A DNA stretch of 64,000 nt, taken from contig NZ_JBFBCI010000043.1 in the NCBI RefSeq assembly GCF_040683095.1, positions 1 to 64,000 of the forward strand, in the 5' to 3' direction. Position 1 is the first letter of the stretch, and each line of letters opens with the position of its first letter. Source of the stretch: Sphaerisporangium sp040683095 (GTDB lineage: Bacteria; Actinomycetota; Actinomycetes; Streptosporangiales; Streptosporangiaceae). Under the pieces are notes generated by a model. It was not told the DNA's origin. It was given only the letters and a program-made list of their open reading frames with translations, and searched no databases. This document shows positions 33,827 through 45,800 of the stretch, piece after piece. A program made the translations under genes and the position numbers.

Positions 33827-34510
33827 ATGACGATCCGGGTGCTGCTGGTCGACGACCAGCCCCTTCTGCGCACCGGCTTCCGGCTCATCCTGGAGGCCGA
33901 GCCCGACATCACGGTGGTGGGCGAGGCCGGCAACGGCTCCACCGCGCAGGACCAGTCCCGGGCGCTGCTGCCCGACGTCGTGCTGATGGACATCCGCATG
34001 CCCGGCGTGGACGGCATCGACGCGACGCGGCGCATCGTCCGCGACGCCGCCCCCGGCGCGCACGTGCCCCGCGTCCTGGTGCTCACGACGTTCGACCTGG
34101 ACGAGTACATCGTCGAGGCGCTCCGCGCGGGCGCGAGCGGCTTCCTGCTGAAGGACGTCCCGCCCGACGAGCTCGTGCAGGCGATCCGCGTGGTCGCGGC
34201 CGGCGACGCGATCGTCGCGCCGAGCGTGACCCGGCGGCTGCTGGACAAGTTCGCCACCCACCTGCCCTCGGCCCACCAGCAGGCCACCCCGGCCCGCGTC
34301 GGCCGCCTGACCGAGCGCGAGCTGGAGGTGCTGCGCCTGATCGCCCGCGGCATGTCGAACGCCGAGATCGCCGCCGAGCTGGTGGTCAGCGAGACCACCG
34401 TGAAGACCCATGTCGGCAACGTCCTCACCAAGCTGGCGCTGCGCGACCGCGTCCAGGCCGTGGTGCTGGCCTACGAGACGGGGTTGATCACCCCGGGCGC
34501 GATCCCCTAG
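33827..34510 (+). CDS. NarL/FixJ-family response regulator
   Basis: The 227-aa protein has a receiver domain with VLLVDDQPLLR (acidic pocket), phosphorylated Asp in DVVLMDIRMPGVDGID, the conserved Thr in LVLTTFD and Lys in FLLKDVPPDEL, then a LuxR-type helix-turn-helix (LTERELEVLRLIARGMSNAEIAAELVVSETTVKTHVGNVL). It is cotranscribed with the histidine kinase. Targets cannot be seen. Confidence 0.96.
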   Translation: MTIRVLLVDDQPLLRTGFRLILEAEPDITVVGEAGNGSTAQDQSRALLPDVVLMDIRMPGVDGIDATRRIVRDAAPGAHVPRVLVLTTFDLDEYIVEALRAGASGFLLKDVPPDELVQAIRVVAAGDAIVAPSVTRRLLDKFATHLPSAHQQATPARVGRLTERELEVLRLIARGMSNAEIAAELVVSETTVKTHVGNVLTKLALRDRVQAVVLAYETGLITPGAIP

Positions 34511-34527
34511 AGCCGCCCTAGAGCAAC

Positions 34528-34553
34528 GGCCCCTTCAGGCCACGTCCGGGGCC
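34528..34553. terminator. Possible hairpin after the response regulator
   Basis: GGCCCC (34528-34533) and GGGGCC (34548-34553) can pair around a 14-nt loop between the convergent response regulator and oppF genes; a competing GTCC/GGAC stem overlaps it. Support is weak. Confidence 0.35.
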
Positions 34554-34569
34554 CTGGACGGGCGCGCGC

Positions 34570-35600
<1,031 letters not shown>

Positions 35601-35604
<4 letters not shown>

Positions 35605-36626
35605 ACGGACTCCAGGGTGGGCTTGATCTCTTGCTCCCAGACGGCGCGGCGTTCCTCGCGCGACATGTGGCAGCGCACCAGGTGACCGCCCTCGGTCTCG
35701 AGGAGCTCGGGCACCTCGGTCCTGCCCTTGCCGCCGGTCCGGGGCTCGTACGCGCAGCGAGGGTGGAACGCGCAGCCGGACGGCACGTTGATGAGGGACG
35801 GGGGCGTGCCCTTGATGGGGGTCAGCCGCTCGGTGCGCTCGCGGTCGAGCCGGGGCATCGAGCCCAGCAGGCCCCAGGTGTAGGGGTGCTCGGGCCGCTC
35901 GAAGATGTCCTCGGCGGTGCCGTACTCGATGCACTTGCCGCCGTACATCACCAGGATGTCGTCGGAGAGCTCGGCCACCACGCCGAGGTCGTGGGTGATG
36001 ATGATCAGCGCGGAGTTGAACTCCTGCTGCAGGTCGCGCATGAGGTCGAGGATCTGCGCCTGGACGGTCACGTCCAGCGCGGTCGTCGGCTCGTCGGCGA
36101 TGAGCAGCTCGGGGTCGCACGACAGCGCCATGGCGATCATCGCGCGCTGGCGCATGCCGCCGGAGAACTCGTGCGGGTAGCTGTCCACCCGCCTGTCCGG
36201 CTGCGGGATGCCGACCCGGCCGAGCAGGTCGACGGCATGCTTGCGCGCCACCGCCTTGCTCACCTTGTTGTGGATCCGGTACGCCTCGATGATCTGCGCG
36301 CCCACCGTGTAGTACGGATGCATCGCGGACAGCGGATCCTGAAAGATCATCGCCATCTTCTTGCCGCGCAGCGTGCGCACGTGCTCGGCGCCGGCGGCGA
36401 CGAGCTCCTCGCCGTCCAGCCAGATCTCGCCGGAGATCTTCGCCCGGCCACCCTTGTGCAGGCCGAGGATGCCCAGGCTGGTGACGCTCTTGCCGGACCC
36501 GGACTCGCCGACGATGCCGAGCGTCCTGCCGCGCGCCAGCTCGAAGGACAGGCCGTCGACCGACTTGACAAGGCCGTCGTCCGTGGGGAAATGAATGCGC
36601 AGGTCGTTCAGCTCGAGAAAGCTCAC
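35601..36626 (-). CDS. oppD: Peptide ABC transporter ATP-binding protein (OppD/DppD type)
   Basis: The 341-aa ATPase has Walker A GESGSGKSVT, Q-loop FQDPLSAMHP, signature FSGGMRQRAMIAMAL and Walker B LLIADEPTTALD, and the OppD/F C-terminal extension with CAFHPRCAYE. The two ATPases OppD and OppF form the heterodimer that drives import. It starts at ATG 36626, 55 bp downstream of oppB. Confidence 0.94.
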
Positions 36627-36681
36627 GAACCCTCCTTCGCCGCCCGGGCGCCGATGCGGCCGCCCGCCCGATGGTCACCGG

Positions 36682-37701
36682 TCACGTCAGCCTCACCCTC
36701 GGGTCGACCACCGCGTACAGCATGTCGACGATCAGGTTCGCCGCGACGACGAAGAACGCGGTGACCAGCGTGACGCCCATGACCTTCGGCAGGTCCTGGC
36801 TGACGATGGCGTCGATGGCGTACTTGCCGATGCCGGGCAGCGAGAACGTGCTCTCCGTCAGCACCGCGCCGCCCATCAGCAGGCCGACATCGAGACCGAA
36901 GATGGTGACGATCGGGGTCAGCGCACCGCGCAGGCCGTGCTTGAAGACCACGGTGCGCTCGGCCAGGCCCTTCGCCCGAGCCGTGCGGATGTAGTCCTCG
37001 TTCATCGTCTCCAGCATGCCCGACCGCGTGAGCCGGGCGTACCCGGCGGCGTACAGGAAGGCCAAGGTGATCCAGGGCAGGATCAGGTTGTAGGCCCACT
37101 GGGCGGGGTTGTCGAAGAACGGGGTGAAGCTGCCGCCCGGCGCCATGATCGCCAGCGGGCGCCCGTAGCTGAACGCCACCAGCGACACGATGCCGGTGAA
37201 GAAGATGGGGAGCGACACGCCCGCGAGCGCGACGGTCATGGCCGCGCGGTCGAAGACGCTGCCGCGTCTCAGCGCCGACACCACTCCGGTCGCCACGCCG
37301 GTGATGAGCCAGATGATCGCGGCGCCGAAGGCCAGCGACATCGTGACGGGCAACCGGTTGAGCAGGTCCGGCCAGACCGGGAGCCGGGTGAGGAAGGAGT
37401 AGCCGAAGCACGGCGCGGGGCAGCGCTCGACGCCGGGCCCGTAGTCGTAGTCGGCGCCCGCGACGATGCCCTTGGCGAACCGGCCGTACTGCACGATCAG
37501 CGGATCGTTGAAGCCCAGCCGCTCGGTGGCGATCTTCACGTCCTCGGCGGTGGCGGTACGCCCGACGTAGCGGGTGGCGAGGCTCTCCGAGGTGGCGCCC
37601 GCCAGGCGCGGCACCAGGAAGAAGATGGCGAAGGTGATCATGCTCACGATGGCGAGCATGAAGACACCCCAGATCAGGCGCCGGATGATGTATGTGACCA
37701 C
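36682..37701 (-). CDS. oppB: Peptide ABC transporter permease (OppB/DppB type)
   Basis: The 339-aa protein starts MVTYIIRRLIWGVFML and has about six membrane helices, a large extracellular loop after the first helix (residues 35-125), and the EAA coupling loop around DYIRTARAKGLAERTVVFKHGLRGALTPIVT. It forms the channel with OppC. It lies 87 bp after oppA, an unusual order since oppC and oppA precede it. Confidence 0.94.
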   Translation of the reverse strand: MVTYIIRRLIWGVFMLAIVSMITFAIFFLVPRLAGATSESLATRYVGRTATAEDVKIATERLGFNDPLIVQYGRFAKGIVAGADYDYGPGVERCPAPCFGYSFLTRLPVWPDLLNRLPVTMSLAFGAAIIWLITGVATGVVSALRRGSVFDRAAMTVALAGVSLPIFFTGIVSLVAFSYGRPLAIMAPGGSFTPFFDNPAQWAYNLILPWITLAFLYAAGYARLTRSGMLETMNEDYIRTARAKGLAERTVVFKHGLRGALTPIVTIFGLDVGLLMGGAVLTESTFSLPGIGKYAIDAIVSQDLPKVMGVTLVTAFFVVAANLIVDMLYAVVDPRVRLT

Positions 37702-37788
37702 AGTCCCCCCGGCTCCGGGGGCCGGCCGGTCGGCCGGCCCCCTGCCGCGTTCACGTGTCTATCGGATCGAACGGGTGCTCAGGGGCGC

Positions 37789-39576
37789 TTACTGGACGCC
37801 CATGTTGAGGTAGTCGTACATGCTGAACGCGTCGTTGATGTACACGTTCGTCACGCCCTTGCCGCGCAGCAGCAGGCTCTTCGCCCACAGTCCCGGAAGG
37901 ATGAAGGCGTCCTCCATGACCTTCTGGTCGATCTGTCCCCAGATCGCCTCGCGCTTGGCGATGTCGGTCTCCTGCGCCGCCTGGTCGAACATCTTGTCGA
38001 CCTCGGGGTCGCGGACGCTGACGTTGGAGGAGCCACCGGTCTCGCGGATCACGCGGCTGTCCGCCATCTGGCTGAGGAAGCCGTATCCGTCCGGCCAGTC
38101 GGCGCCCCAGCCGTTGACGGCGAGGCCGATGCCGTTGGACTTGGCGTACCCGGGCTTGCCGGCGTACAGCGCGAAGTAGTCCGCCTGCGGGAACGGCTTC
38201 AGCGTCAGCTTGATGCCGACCTTGGCCAGGGACTGCTGCAGCGCCTCGGCGGTCGCCTTCTCCTTGGGACGCTCGGCCCGGTAGGAGATGTTGGTCGAGA
38301 AGCCGTTCGGCTGGCCGCAGGCCGTCAGGTGCTCCTTGGCCTTGGCGACGTCACCGTGGTTGTCCGGGCCGGCCGGGTACAGGTTGATGTCCTTGTGGCC
38401 GGGGATCAGCGGCGGCATCAGGCTGGTCGCGATCTGCCCGCCGGAGAACTCGCCTCCGTAGGCGGTCTGGTAGGCGACCTTGTCCGCGGCGTACTCGACG
38501 GCCTTGCGGCAGTCGATGTTGTCCAGCGGCTTCACGTTGCCGTTGATCGAGGTGTACCAGAGGCGGGTCAGCGTCGGGTTGTCGGTGCCGGCCTTGAGGT
38601 TCGGGTCGGTCAGCACCCGGCCGAGGGTCGCCGGCTGGGCGCCCGTGCCCGCGATGTCGACGTGCAGGTCACCGGCGAGGATCCGGTTGTCGATGTCGTC
38701 GGCGTTGACGTTCGTCGAGACCTCGTAGCCCTCGGGCAGCGCCTTGCGGTTCGGGTCGGTCGCCGGGTCCCAGTTGTCGTTGCGGACCAGGTTGAAGCCC
38801 TTGCCGATCTCGTTCTTGTCGAACTTGTACGGCCCGGAGGAGATCACGTGCTCGCGGTACTTGGCGCCAGTGTCCTTGGCCTCGGGCACCGGGATCGTCG
38901 CCGGGAGCTGGGCGAAGTAGTCGAAGCCGCTGTAGGGCTGCTTCAGGTGGAAGACGATCGTCTGGTCGTCCGGGGTCTCGATCGCGCTGTCGGTGTTGAC
39001 GCCCTTGGACTTGTAGGGGCCCTTGTAGTCCTTCGGCAGGTCGAGGGTTTCGTTGAAGTAGGTGTACCCGTCGGGGAACACCTCCTTGTCCAGCGACCGC
39101 AGCACGCCGTACTTCACGTCCTTGGACGTGATCGGGGTGCCGTCCTCGAACTTCACCCCCTGCTTCAGCTTGTACGTCCAGGTCTTCGCCCCGTCGCTCG
39201 GGACGCCCAGGCTCTCGGCGAGGTCGGGGATGAGCTGGTTGCCCTCCTTGCCCGGCGCCGGCTTGAACATCACGAGGGACCGGCCGTAGAGCCGGACGAA
39301 GTTCCACGAGTAGCCGTAGTACGTGTCCGCCGGGTCCAGGGAGTCCCAGTCACCCGCGTTGGCGAACTTCAGGATGCCGCCCTTCTTGTCGGAAGGGTTG
39401 AACACCTTGTCCAGGGCCGCGTTGAACTCGGCCTTGGGTGCGTCGCCACCTCCGCTCGAGGCCGGCGCCGAGCCGGAGGAGCTCGGCGACGTGGCGGTGC
39501 CGCCGCCACAGGCGGCCAGCCCCAGGGCGAGAACCGCACTCAGGGCGGTCACCCCCAGCGTGGTCTTTCTCTTCAT
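37789..39576 (-). CDS. oppA: Peptide-binding lipoprotein of an ABC importer (SBP family 5)
   Basis: The 595-aa lipoprotein has the signal MKRKTTLGVTALSAVLALG ending at lipobox LAAC (Cys23), a Ser/Gly-rich linker, then the extended family-5 fold: GGILKFANAGDWDSLDPADTYY, YKLKQGVKFEDGTPITSKDVKYGVLRSLD, VNGWGADWPDGYGFLSQM and DPEVDKMFDQAAQE. It captures oligopeptides or related solutes at the cell surface and delivers them to OppB/C. The gene is 55 bp downstream of oppC. High expression relative to the permeases may rely on its own signals, but none was identified. Confidence 0.94.
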   Translation of the reverse strand: MKRKTTLGVTALSAVLALGLAACGGGTATSPSSSGSAPASSGGGDAPKAEFNAALDKVFNPSDKKGGILKFANAGDWDSLDPADTYYGYSWNFVRLYGRSLVMFKPAPGKEGNQLIPDLAESLGVPSDGAKTWTYKLKQGVKFEDGTPITSKDVKYGVLRSLDKEVFPDGYTYFNETLDLPKDYKGPYKSKGVNTDSAIETPDDQTIVFHLKQPYSGFDYFAQLPATIPVPEAKDTGAKYREHVISSGPYKFDKNEIGKGFNLVRNDNWDPATDPNRKALPEGYEVSTNVNADDIDNRILAGDLHVDIAGTGAQPATLGRVLTDPNLKAGTDNPTLTRLWYTSINGNVKPLDNIDCRKAVEYAADKVAYQTAYGGEFSGGQIATSLMPPLIPGHKDINLYPAGPDNHGDVAKAKEHLTACGQPNGFSTNISYRAERPKEKATAEALQQSLAKVGIKLTLKPFPQADYFALYAGKPGYAKSNGIGLAVNGWGADWPDGYGFLSQMADSRVIRETGGSSNVSVRDPEVDKMFDQAAQETDIAKREAIWGQIDQKVMEDAFILPGLWAKSLLLRGKGVTNVYINDAFSMYDYLNMGVQ

Positions 39577-39631
39577 CTACACAACCCCTTGTTGTCGAGG
39601 CCAGGGAACTAACGGGGGAACCGGATCGAGC

Positions 39632-40630
39632 TCATCGGGCCCTTGGGTCGAGGGCGTCGCGGAGTCCGTCACCGAACAGGTTGAAGGCCAGCACGGTGAT
39701 GAAGATCGCCATACCGGGGAAGAACATGAAGTGCGGAATCGTGTAGAACCGCACCCCGTCCGACAACATGCCACCCCAGGTCGCGGTGGGCGGGCGCACC
39801 CCGACTCCGAGGAACGACAGCGCCGCCTCGAAGAGGATGTTCGTCGGGATGAGGAGGGTCGCGTAGACCAGGATCGGCGCGACCAGGTTGGGCAGCATCT
39901 CGCGGAATATGATGTACGGCCCGCGCGCGCCCAGGCTTCGCGCCGCGTCCACGAACTCCCGCTCGCGCAGCGACAGCGTCTGGCCGCGCATGATGCGCCC
40001 GATGTAGGGCCAGTTGAAGAAACCGATGATGAAGATCAGCAGGGTGACGCTGAGCGTGTCGCCGGTCAGGCCGAACGCGCTGTCGCTGCCCTGCTGCACG
40101 ATGCCGGACAGCGCCATCGCGAAGACCAGGATCGGGAAGGCCAGGAAGACGTCCATGGTCTTGCTGATGACCGAGTCGACCCAGCCGCCGAAGTACCCGG
40201 CCATGACGCCGAGCAGCGTCCCGATCACCACAGACAGCAGCGTCGCCAGGAAGGCGATCAGCAGCGAGATGCGGGCGCCGTACACGACGCGGCTGAAGAT
40301 GTCGCGCCCGTTGAGCGGCTCGACGCCGAACAGGTGGTCCCAGCCGATGCCGGTGCCGTCCTTCGGGGCCAGCGTCTCGGAGCTGATGAGGTCCTGGTTG
40401 AATTCGTTGGGGGGATGGCCGATCAAGCCGACGATCAGCGGAGCGAAGATCGCGACGAGGATCAGGAAGATCACGACCCCGGCGCCGGTGAGGGCGACCT
40501 TGTCGCGCTTGAGGCGCGTCCACGCGATCTGGCCGAGCGACCTGCCCTGGATCGCCCTGGCCTGCCCGTCCAGCACGGCTTCCGGCGCGGCTTCGAGCTC
40601 CGAGCCCGAGACGTCGAGCGGTGCGGTCAT
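39632..40630 (-). CDS. oppC: Peptide ABC transporter permease (OppC/DppC type)
   Basis: The 332-aa protein starts at the ATG at 40630; an upstream in-frame start would add 30 residues without coding character. A cytoplasmic N-terminal segment (GRSLGQIAWTRLKRDKVALTGAG, typical of OppC_N) precedes six helices. The EAA loop is FVDAARSLGARGPYIIFREMLPN, and the protein ends DGLRDALDPRAR. It is the first gene of the importer operon, so the promoter must lie in the long upstream gap. Confidence 0.94.
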   Translation of the reverse strand: MTAPLDVSGSELEAAPEAVLDGQARAIQGRSLGQIAWTRLKRDKVALTGAGVVIFLILVAIFAPLIVGLIGHPPNEFNQDLISSETLAPKDGTGIGWDHLFGVEPLNGRDIFSRVVYGARISLLIAFLATLLSVVIGTLLGVMAGYFGGWVDSVISKTMDVFLAFPILVFAMALSGIVQQGSDSAFGLTGDTLSVTLLIFIIGFFNWPYIGRIMRGQTLSLREREFVDAARSLGARGPYIIFREMLPNLVAPILVYATLLIPTNILFEAALSFLGVGVRPPTATWGGMLSDGVRFYTIPHFMFFPGMAIFITVLAFNLFGDGLRDALDPRAR

Positions 40631-41433
40631 AAGTGTCGGCCCCCTGGATCCCAGACGACGTAGTCCGTCTGGCGCGCCGCCCGGCCGGAGGTGGCGGGCG
40701 GGCATCGCCCCATGTTGCATGGGAGACCGCGTATACGGCCCCGGACGCAGAATCTACGTGCTGAGCTGCACTGACCAGTACCTGCGCACGCTATGTGGCT
40801 CAACTGTGATTCATGCGAAATTCATTCGTATCGATCTTGGACCGATTGTTCGGGGCCTGTCCGCATTGTGTCTCGGATCCGTGACACGCCGCGCGGATGC
40901 GCCGTGGCGCACGCGCTCGCGGCCCCCGGAGGCCGCCGCCCGCGGGGCGCGACGCCCCGCGAAACAGGGACCCGGTCGAGGGTGGCCGACCATACCGAGG
41001 ACGCTACGCGTTCCTCGGAAGCCACACGGCCATCGCCACGCCGTTATGGCAATGTGACCTGATCACCCGCCGAATTCCTTACCCACCGCGACCCCGCCGC
41101 GCGGGACGCGAGCACCGGTGCCGGGGAACCCGATGATCAACGTACCGGCTCCCGCGATGGCCCCATACTCACGGGTGCGCGGGCGAAGATCCGGGTATGT
41201 CCTGAGGCGTCGACGCCGGACGAGGGCATGCCGTACGTGCCCCCGCCCGCGCGCGACGCTCGCCACCGGCGCCTGTCAGCCCTACGCGAGCCCGTGGCCG
41301 GACGCGCGACCGCCACATCCGTGCGGTGGAGGGCCCTGGCGCCGCCCACCGCACGGAGGCCACCTCGACCTTCGCCCGGCCACGCCCCGACCGATGTGTC
41401 CCCCTCACCGCCGGGCGTGCTTCACGCTCGTCG
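40631..41433. other. 803-bp gap upstream of the peptide importer operon
   Basis: No frame here has convincing codon bias or similarity. The segment 40640-40860 is AT-richer and probably holds the importer promoter; plus-strand AATCTA at 40751-40756 is a candidate -10 (TAGATT) on the minus strand, without a good -35. The stretch 40900-41430 is very GC-rich, and its short frames on both strands look random. I saw no riboswitch or tRNA. Confidence 0.45.
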
Positions 41434-41943
41434 CTAGCTGATGCCGCGGCGCTTGAGGATCTCCTCGATGTCGCCGAGGCCGTCATCGGGAGCGGCGGCC
41501 GTGGTGGGCTGACGCTTGGGGAGTGGCGGGCGGTTCGGCTGGGTGGGGGCCGTGACGGACGGGAGGGTCGGCGACGGCCCCGCGGACGGCTGAGCGGCCG
41601 GGTCCTGCTTGGCGCGGCGGCGGGTGCGGGACTCGCCGAGGGTCCTGCCGCGCAGGACGCCCGAGACCAGGAAGAGCAGGGCGGCCAGGCCGGCCACGGC
41701 GACGCCCGCCCAGACCTTCGGCGAGAACACCAGGCCGGTGACGAAGCCGACGGCGGCGGTGCCCATCGTCCAGAGTGCGGGCAGCGCTCCGGTCAGGTAG
41801 GCGGCGACCGGGATCAGCGACCACGCGGCGGCGCGCAGCCCGGCGCCCGCGCCTCGCCTGCGGAACGCCAGGAAGCTCAGCACCAGGCCCACGGCGGTCA
41901 GGCCCCCGCACAACGGCAACCAGGCGATCTGGTCGAACGACAT
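41434..41943 (-). CDS. Small multi-span membrane protein, unknown function
   Basis: The 169-aa protein has four hydrophobic helices in its first about 95 residues (SFDQIAWLPLCGGLTAVGLVLSFLAF, AAAWSLIPVAAYLTGAL, MGTAAVGFVTGLVF, VWAGVAVAGLAALLFLVSGVL). A basic, Pro/Thr-rich cytoplasmic tail ends in GLGDIEEILKRRGIS, a short helix that recurs in related actinobacterial proteins. No function is known to me. It stands alone on the minus strand between the HAD gene and the importer. Confidence 0.75.
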   Translation of the reverse strand: MSFDQIAWLPLCGGLTAVGLVLSFLAFRRRGAGAGLRAAAWSLIPVAAYLTGALPALWTMGTAAVGFVTGLVFSPKVWAGVAVAGLAALLFLVSGVLRGRTLGESRTRRRAKQDPAAQPSAGPSPTLPSVTAPTQPNRPPLPKRQPTTAAAPDDGLGDIEEILKRRGIS

Positions 41944-42107
41944 AACGGCTTCGCCCCCTTGTCATGGCTTTCCGTTCCATCCTGGCACCTGGTACGCGCC
42001 CGTCCCCTCCTTCCCAAGGAGGGGACGTCCCCTAAGGGAGGATGATCCTCATGAGACCCGCCTCAGGGTGGACCGTCGTCCAAGGCGCGGAGCCACCGGG
42101 AAGGGGT

Positions 42108-42755
42108 TCAGGAGATGGAGAGGGCGCGGAGGGCCGCGACGTCGACCTGCTTGAGGGACTCGGCCACGAGACGCCTCGGGGCCGGGGCGATGGGGAGGAT
42201 GCTGGGGACGGCCACGACCGCGCAGCCCGCGGCGGTGGCGGCGGCGACGCCGTTCGGGGAGTCCTCAAGGGCGACGCACTTCGCCGGGTCCACGCCCGTC
42301 AGGCGCGCGGCCATGAGGTACGGCTCGGGGTCGGGCTTGTAGTTCCGGACGTCGTCGCCGGTCACGATGACGTCGAAGTGGTCGCGCCGGCCGATGCCGT
42401 CGAGGATGGCGTCGGCCATCACCCGGGCGGACGAGGTGACCAGGGCGACGGGCAGGCCCGTCGCGCGGACCTCGCCCAGCAGTTCCATGGCCCCGGGCAT
42501 CGTCTCGAAGCCGTCGGCGAGCCGGGCGAGCACACCGTCGACCAGCCATGCCTCGACCTCGGCGGGGGACCGGTCGGAGCCGCCGGCCTTGATCATGTAC
42601 GCGACCGTCGCCGGCATGGAACCGCCGACCAGGTTCTCCTGATCGGCGTCCGACCACGCGGCCCCCAGACGTCTCATCACATCCGACTCGACCTGGAACC
42701 AGAGCTTCTCGGTGTCCACGAGAAGCCCGTCCATGTCGAAGAAGACCGCATCCAC
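42108..42755 (-). CDS. HAD-superfamily hydrolase, beta-phosphoglucomutase-like
   Basis: The 215-aa protein has all four HAD motifs: FFDMDGLLVDTE (nucleophile and acid Asp), VTSSAR (motif II Ser), NYKPDPEPYL (motif III Lys) and ALEDSPNGV (metal-binding acids). A C1 cap lies between the first two. It is a small-molecule phosphatase or phosphomutase of the subfamily that includes 2-deoxyglucose-6-phosphatase; the substrate is unknown. The start is GTG 42755, 58 bp behind metH on the same strand, so the two may be cotranscribed. Confidence 0.88.
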   Translation of the reverse strand: MDAVFFDMDGLLVDTEKLWFQVESDVMRRLGAAWSDADQENLVGGSMPATVAYMIKAGGSDRSPAEVEAWLVDGVLARLADGFETMPGAMELLGEVRATGLPVALVTSSARVMADAILDGIGRRDHFDVIVTGDDVRNYKPDPEPYLMAARLTGVDPAKCVALEDSPNGVAAATAAGCAVVAVPSILPIAPAPRRLVAESLKQVDVAALRALSIS

Positions 42756-42813
42756 TCAAAACCCCCTGAAAGTGCGTAATGACACCCTGACCGTACCGTC
42801 TGGCCGTCAGGCG

Positions 42814-45800
42814 TCAGACGTTGAAGTATTTGGCTTCGGGGTGGTGAACGATCATCGCGGAGGTCGCCTGCTCCGGATGCAACTGGAACTCCTCCGACAG
42901 CGACACCCCGATCCGGGACGGATCCAGCAAATCGAACACCTGCCGCTGATCCTCCAGATGCGGACACGCCGGATAGCCGAAGGAGTACCGGCAGCCGGTG
43001 ACGTTCACCTTCAGCATGTCCTCCAGGCTCTCGTTCCCGCCGATGCCCAGTTCGGAGCGGACCCGGGCATGCCAGTACTCCGCCAGCGCCTCGGTCAGCT
43101 GCACCGAGAGCCCGTGCAACTCCAGGTAGTCACGGTAGGCGTCCTTGGCGAACAACTCGGCGGTGGCCTGGGAGATCCGCGAGCCCATGGTGGCGACCTG
43201 GAAGGCCACCACGTCCACCTCCCCTGAGCCGGCCGGACGGAAGAAATCGGCCAGGCACAGGTGCCGGTCGCGGCGCTGGCGGGGGAAGGAGAACCGGGTC
43301 CGCTCCTTGCCCGCCTCGTCCAGGATGATCAGGTCGTCGCCGTGGGAGACGCAGGGGAAGTAGCCGTAGACCACCGCGGCCTGCAACAGGTTCTCGGTCT
43401 GCAACCGCTCCAGCCACATCCGCAGCCGCGGCCGGCCCTCGGTCTCCACCAGCTCCTCATACGACGCCCCGCCGGTGCCGCGGGCGGCCTTGAGCCCCCA
43501 CTGGCCCATGAACGTGGCCCGCTCGTCCAAGAACGCCGCGTAATCGGCCAGCGGAATGCCCTTGACCACCCGCTCCCCCACGAACGGCGCCACCGGGACC
43601 GGATTGTCGCCCGCCACATCCGAACGCGCCGGCAACTCGGCCTCGGGGGTGCGGGCCAGGGTGGCACCGGACTTGACCCGCCGCTCCCGCAACGACGGCA
43701 ACCGGGCACCCTTCACCCCGCGTTTGACCGCCATGAACGCGTCCATCAGCCGCAGCCCTTCGAAGGCGTCGCGGGCGTAGCGCACCTCGCCGGTGAAGGT
43801 CTCGGCCAGGTCCTGCTCCACATACGCCCGGGTGAGGGCGGCGCCGCCGAGCAGGACGGGGAACCGCTGAGAGATGCCGCGGGCGTTCATCTCCTGCAGG
43901 TTCTCCTTCATGATCACGGTGGATTTGACCAGCAGCCCGGACATGCCGATCACATCGGCGTCCTTCTCCACCGCCGTCTCCAAGATCGCCGAAACGGGCT
44001 GTTTGATGCCCAGGTTGACGACCTCGTAGCCGTTGTTGGACAAGATGATGTCGACCAGGTTCTTGCCGATGTCGTGCACGTCCCCCTTGACGGTGGCCAG
44101 CACGATACGGCCCTTGGTCTCGCCCTCCACCCGGTCCATGTGCGGTTCCAGGTAGGCCACCGCGGCCTTCATCACCTCGGCCGAGGACAACACGAACGGC
44201 AACTGCATCTGCCCCGAGCCGAACAGCTCGCCGACGGTCTTCATGCCCTCCAGCAGCACCTCGTTGATGATCTCCAACGCGGGCCGCTCCTCCAGAGCGA
44301 CGTCCAGGTCGGCTTCCAGGCCCTTGCGCTCGCCGTCCACGATGCGCGCCTTGAGCCGCTCGGCCAGCGGCATCGCCGCGAGCTCGGCCGCCCGCCCGGC
44401 CCGCACCGCGCCGGCGTCCACCCCCTCGAACAGCTGCATGAACCGCTGCAGCGGGTCATAGCCCTCCCGCCGCCGGTCGTACACCATGTCCAGCGCGACC
44501 TGCCGCTGATCATCGGGGATCCGCGCCATCGGCACGATCTTCGAGGCGTGCGCGATCGCCGAATCCAGCCCCGCGTTCACACACTCGTTCAAGAACACCG
44601 AGTTCAGGACGACGCGGGCCGCGGGGTTGAGGCCGAAGGAGATGTTGGACAGGCCGAGGGTCGTCTGCACCTCGGGGTAGCGGCGCTTGAGCTCGCGGAT
44701 GGCCTCGATGGTCTCGACGCCGTCGCGGCGGGTCTCCTCCTGGCCGGTGGCGATCGGGAAGGTGAGGCAATCGATGATGATGTCAGCGACGGCCATTCCC
44801 CAATTGACCGTCAGATCCTCGATCAACCGCGTGGCGACGCGCACTTTCCACTCGGCCGTGCGCGCCTGGCCCTCCTCGTCGATGGTCAGCGCCACCACCG
44901 CGGCGCCGTGCTCCTTCACCAGGCGCATGATCTTCGTGAAGCGGGAGTCCGGGCCGTCGCCGTCCTCGTAGTTCACCGAGTTGATCACGGCGCGGCCGCC
45001 GAGCATTTCCAGACCGGCCTGGAGTACGGCAGGCTCGGTGGAGTCCAGGACGATCGGCAGGGTGGAGGCGGTGGCGAACCGGAAGGCCAGTTCCTTCATG
45101 TCGGCCACGCCGTCACGGCCGACGTAGTCCACGCACAGGTCCAGCATGTGCGCCCCGTCGCGCACCTGCGCCCGGGCGATGTCGACGCACTCCTCCCAGT
45201 TCCGCGCCAGCATCGCCTCGCGGAACGCCTTGGAGCCGTTGGCGTTGGTCCGCTCACCGATGGCCAGGTAGGAGGTGTCCTGCCGGAAGGGGACCGCCTG
45301 GTACAGCGAGGCCGCGCCGGGCTCGGGCCGCGGGCGCCGCGGGACGGGGGCCTGCCCGCGCACCGCCTCGACGACCTGGCGCAGGTGCTCGGGGGTGGTG
45401 CCGCAGCAGCCGCCCACCAGGCCCAGCCCGTACGCGGAGGTGAACTGCACGTGGGCCGCCGCGAGCTCCCGCGGGGTCAGGGGGTAGCGGGCGCCGTCGG
45501 AGGTGAGCTCGGGCAGACCGGCGTTGGGCATGCACGACAACGGCAACCGCGCATGCCGCGACAGATACCGCAGATGCTCACTCATCTCCGCCGGACCCGT
45601 CGCGCAGTTCAGCCCGACCACGTCCACACCCAGCGGCTCGATCACCGCCAGCGCCGCACCGATCTCCGACCCCAGCAACATCGCGCCGTTGGTCTCGATC
45701 GTCACCTGCGCGATCACCGGCACATCACGGCCCGCCGCCTCCACCGCACGACGTGCCCCGATCACCGCCGCCTTCACCTGCAACAGGTCCTGACACGTCT

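Noticed and set aside
36595..39612. 1005-codon plus-strand frame across the importer genes
   Set aside because: A GC-bias shadow of oppB and oppA; its His/Arg/Gln-rich translation has no family resemblance and it crosses several true genes.
40811..41266. Several 60-100 codon frames on both strands upstream of the importer
   Set aside because: Overlapping frames on both strands with Arg/Pro-rich products and no initiation signals; typical of random high-GC sequence.
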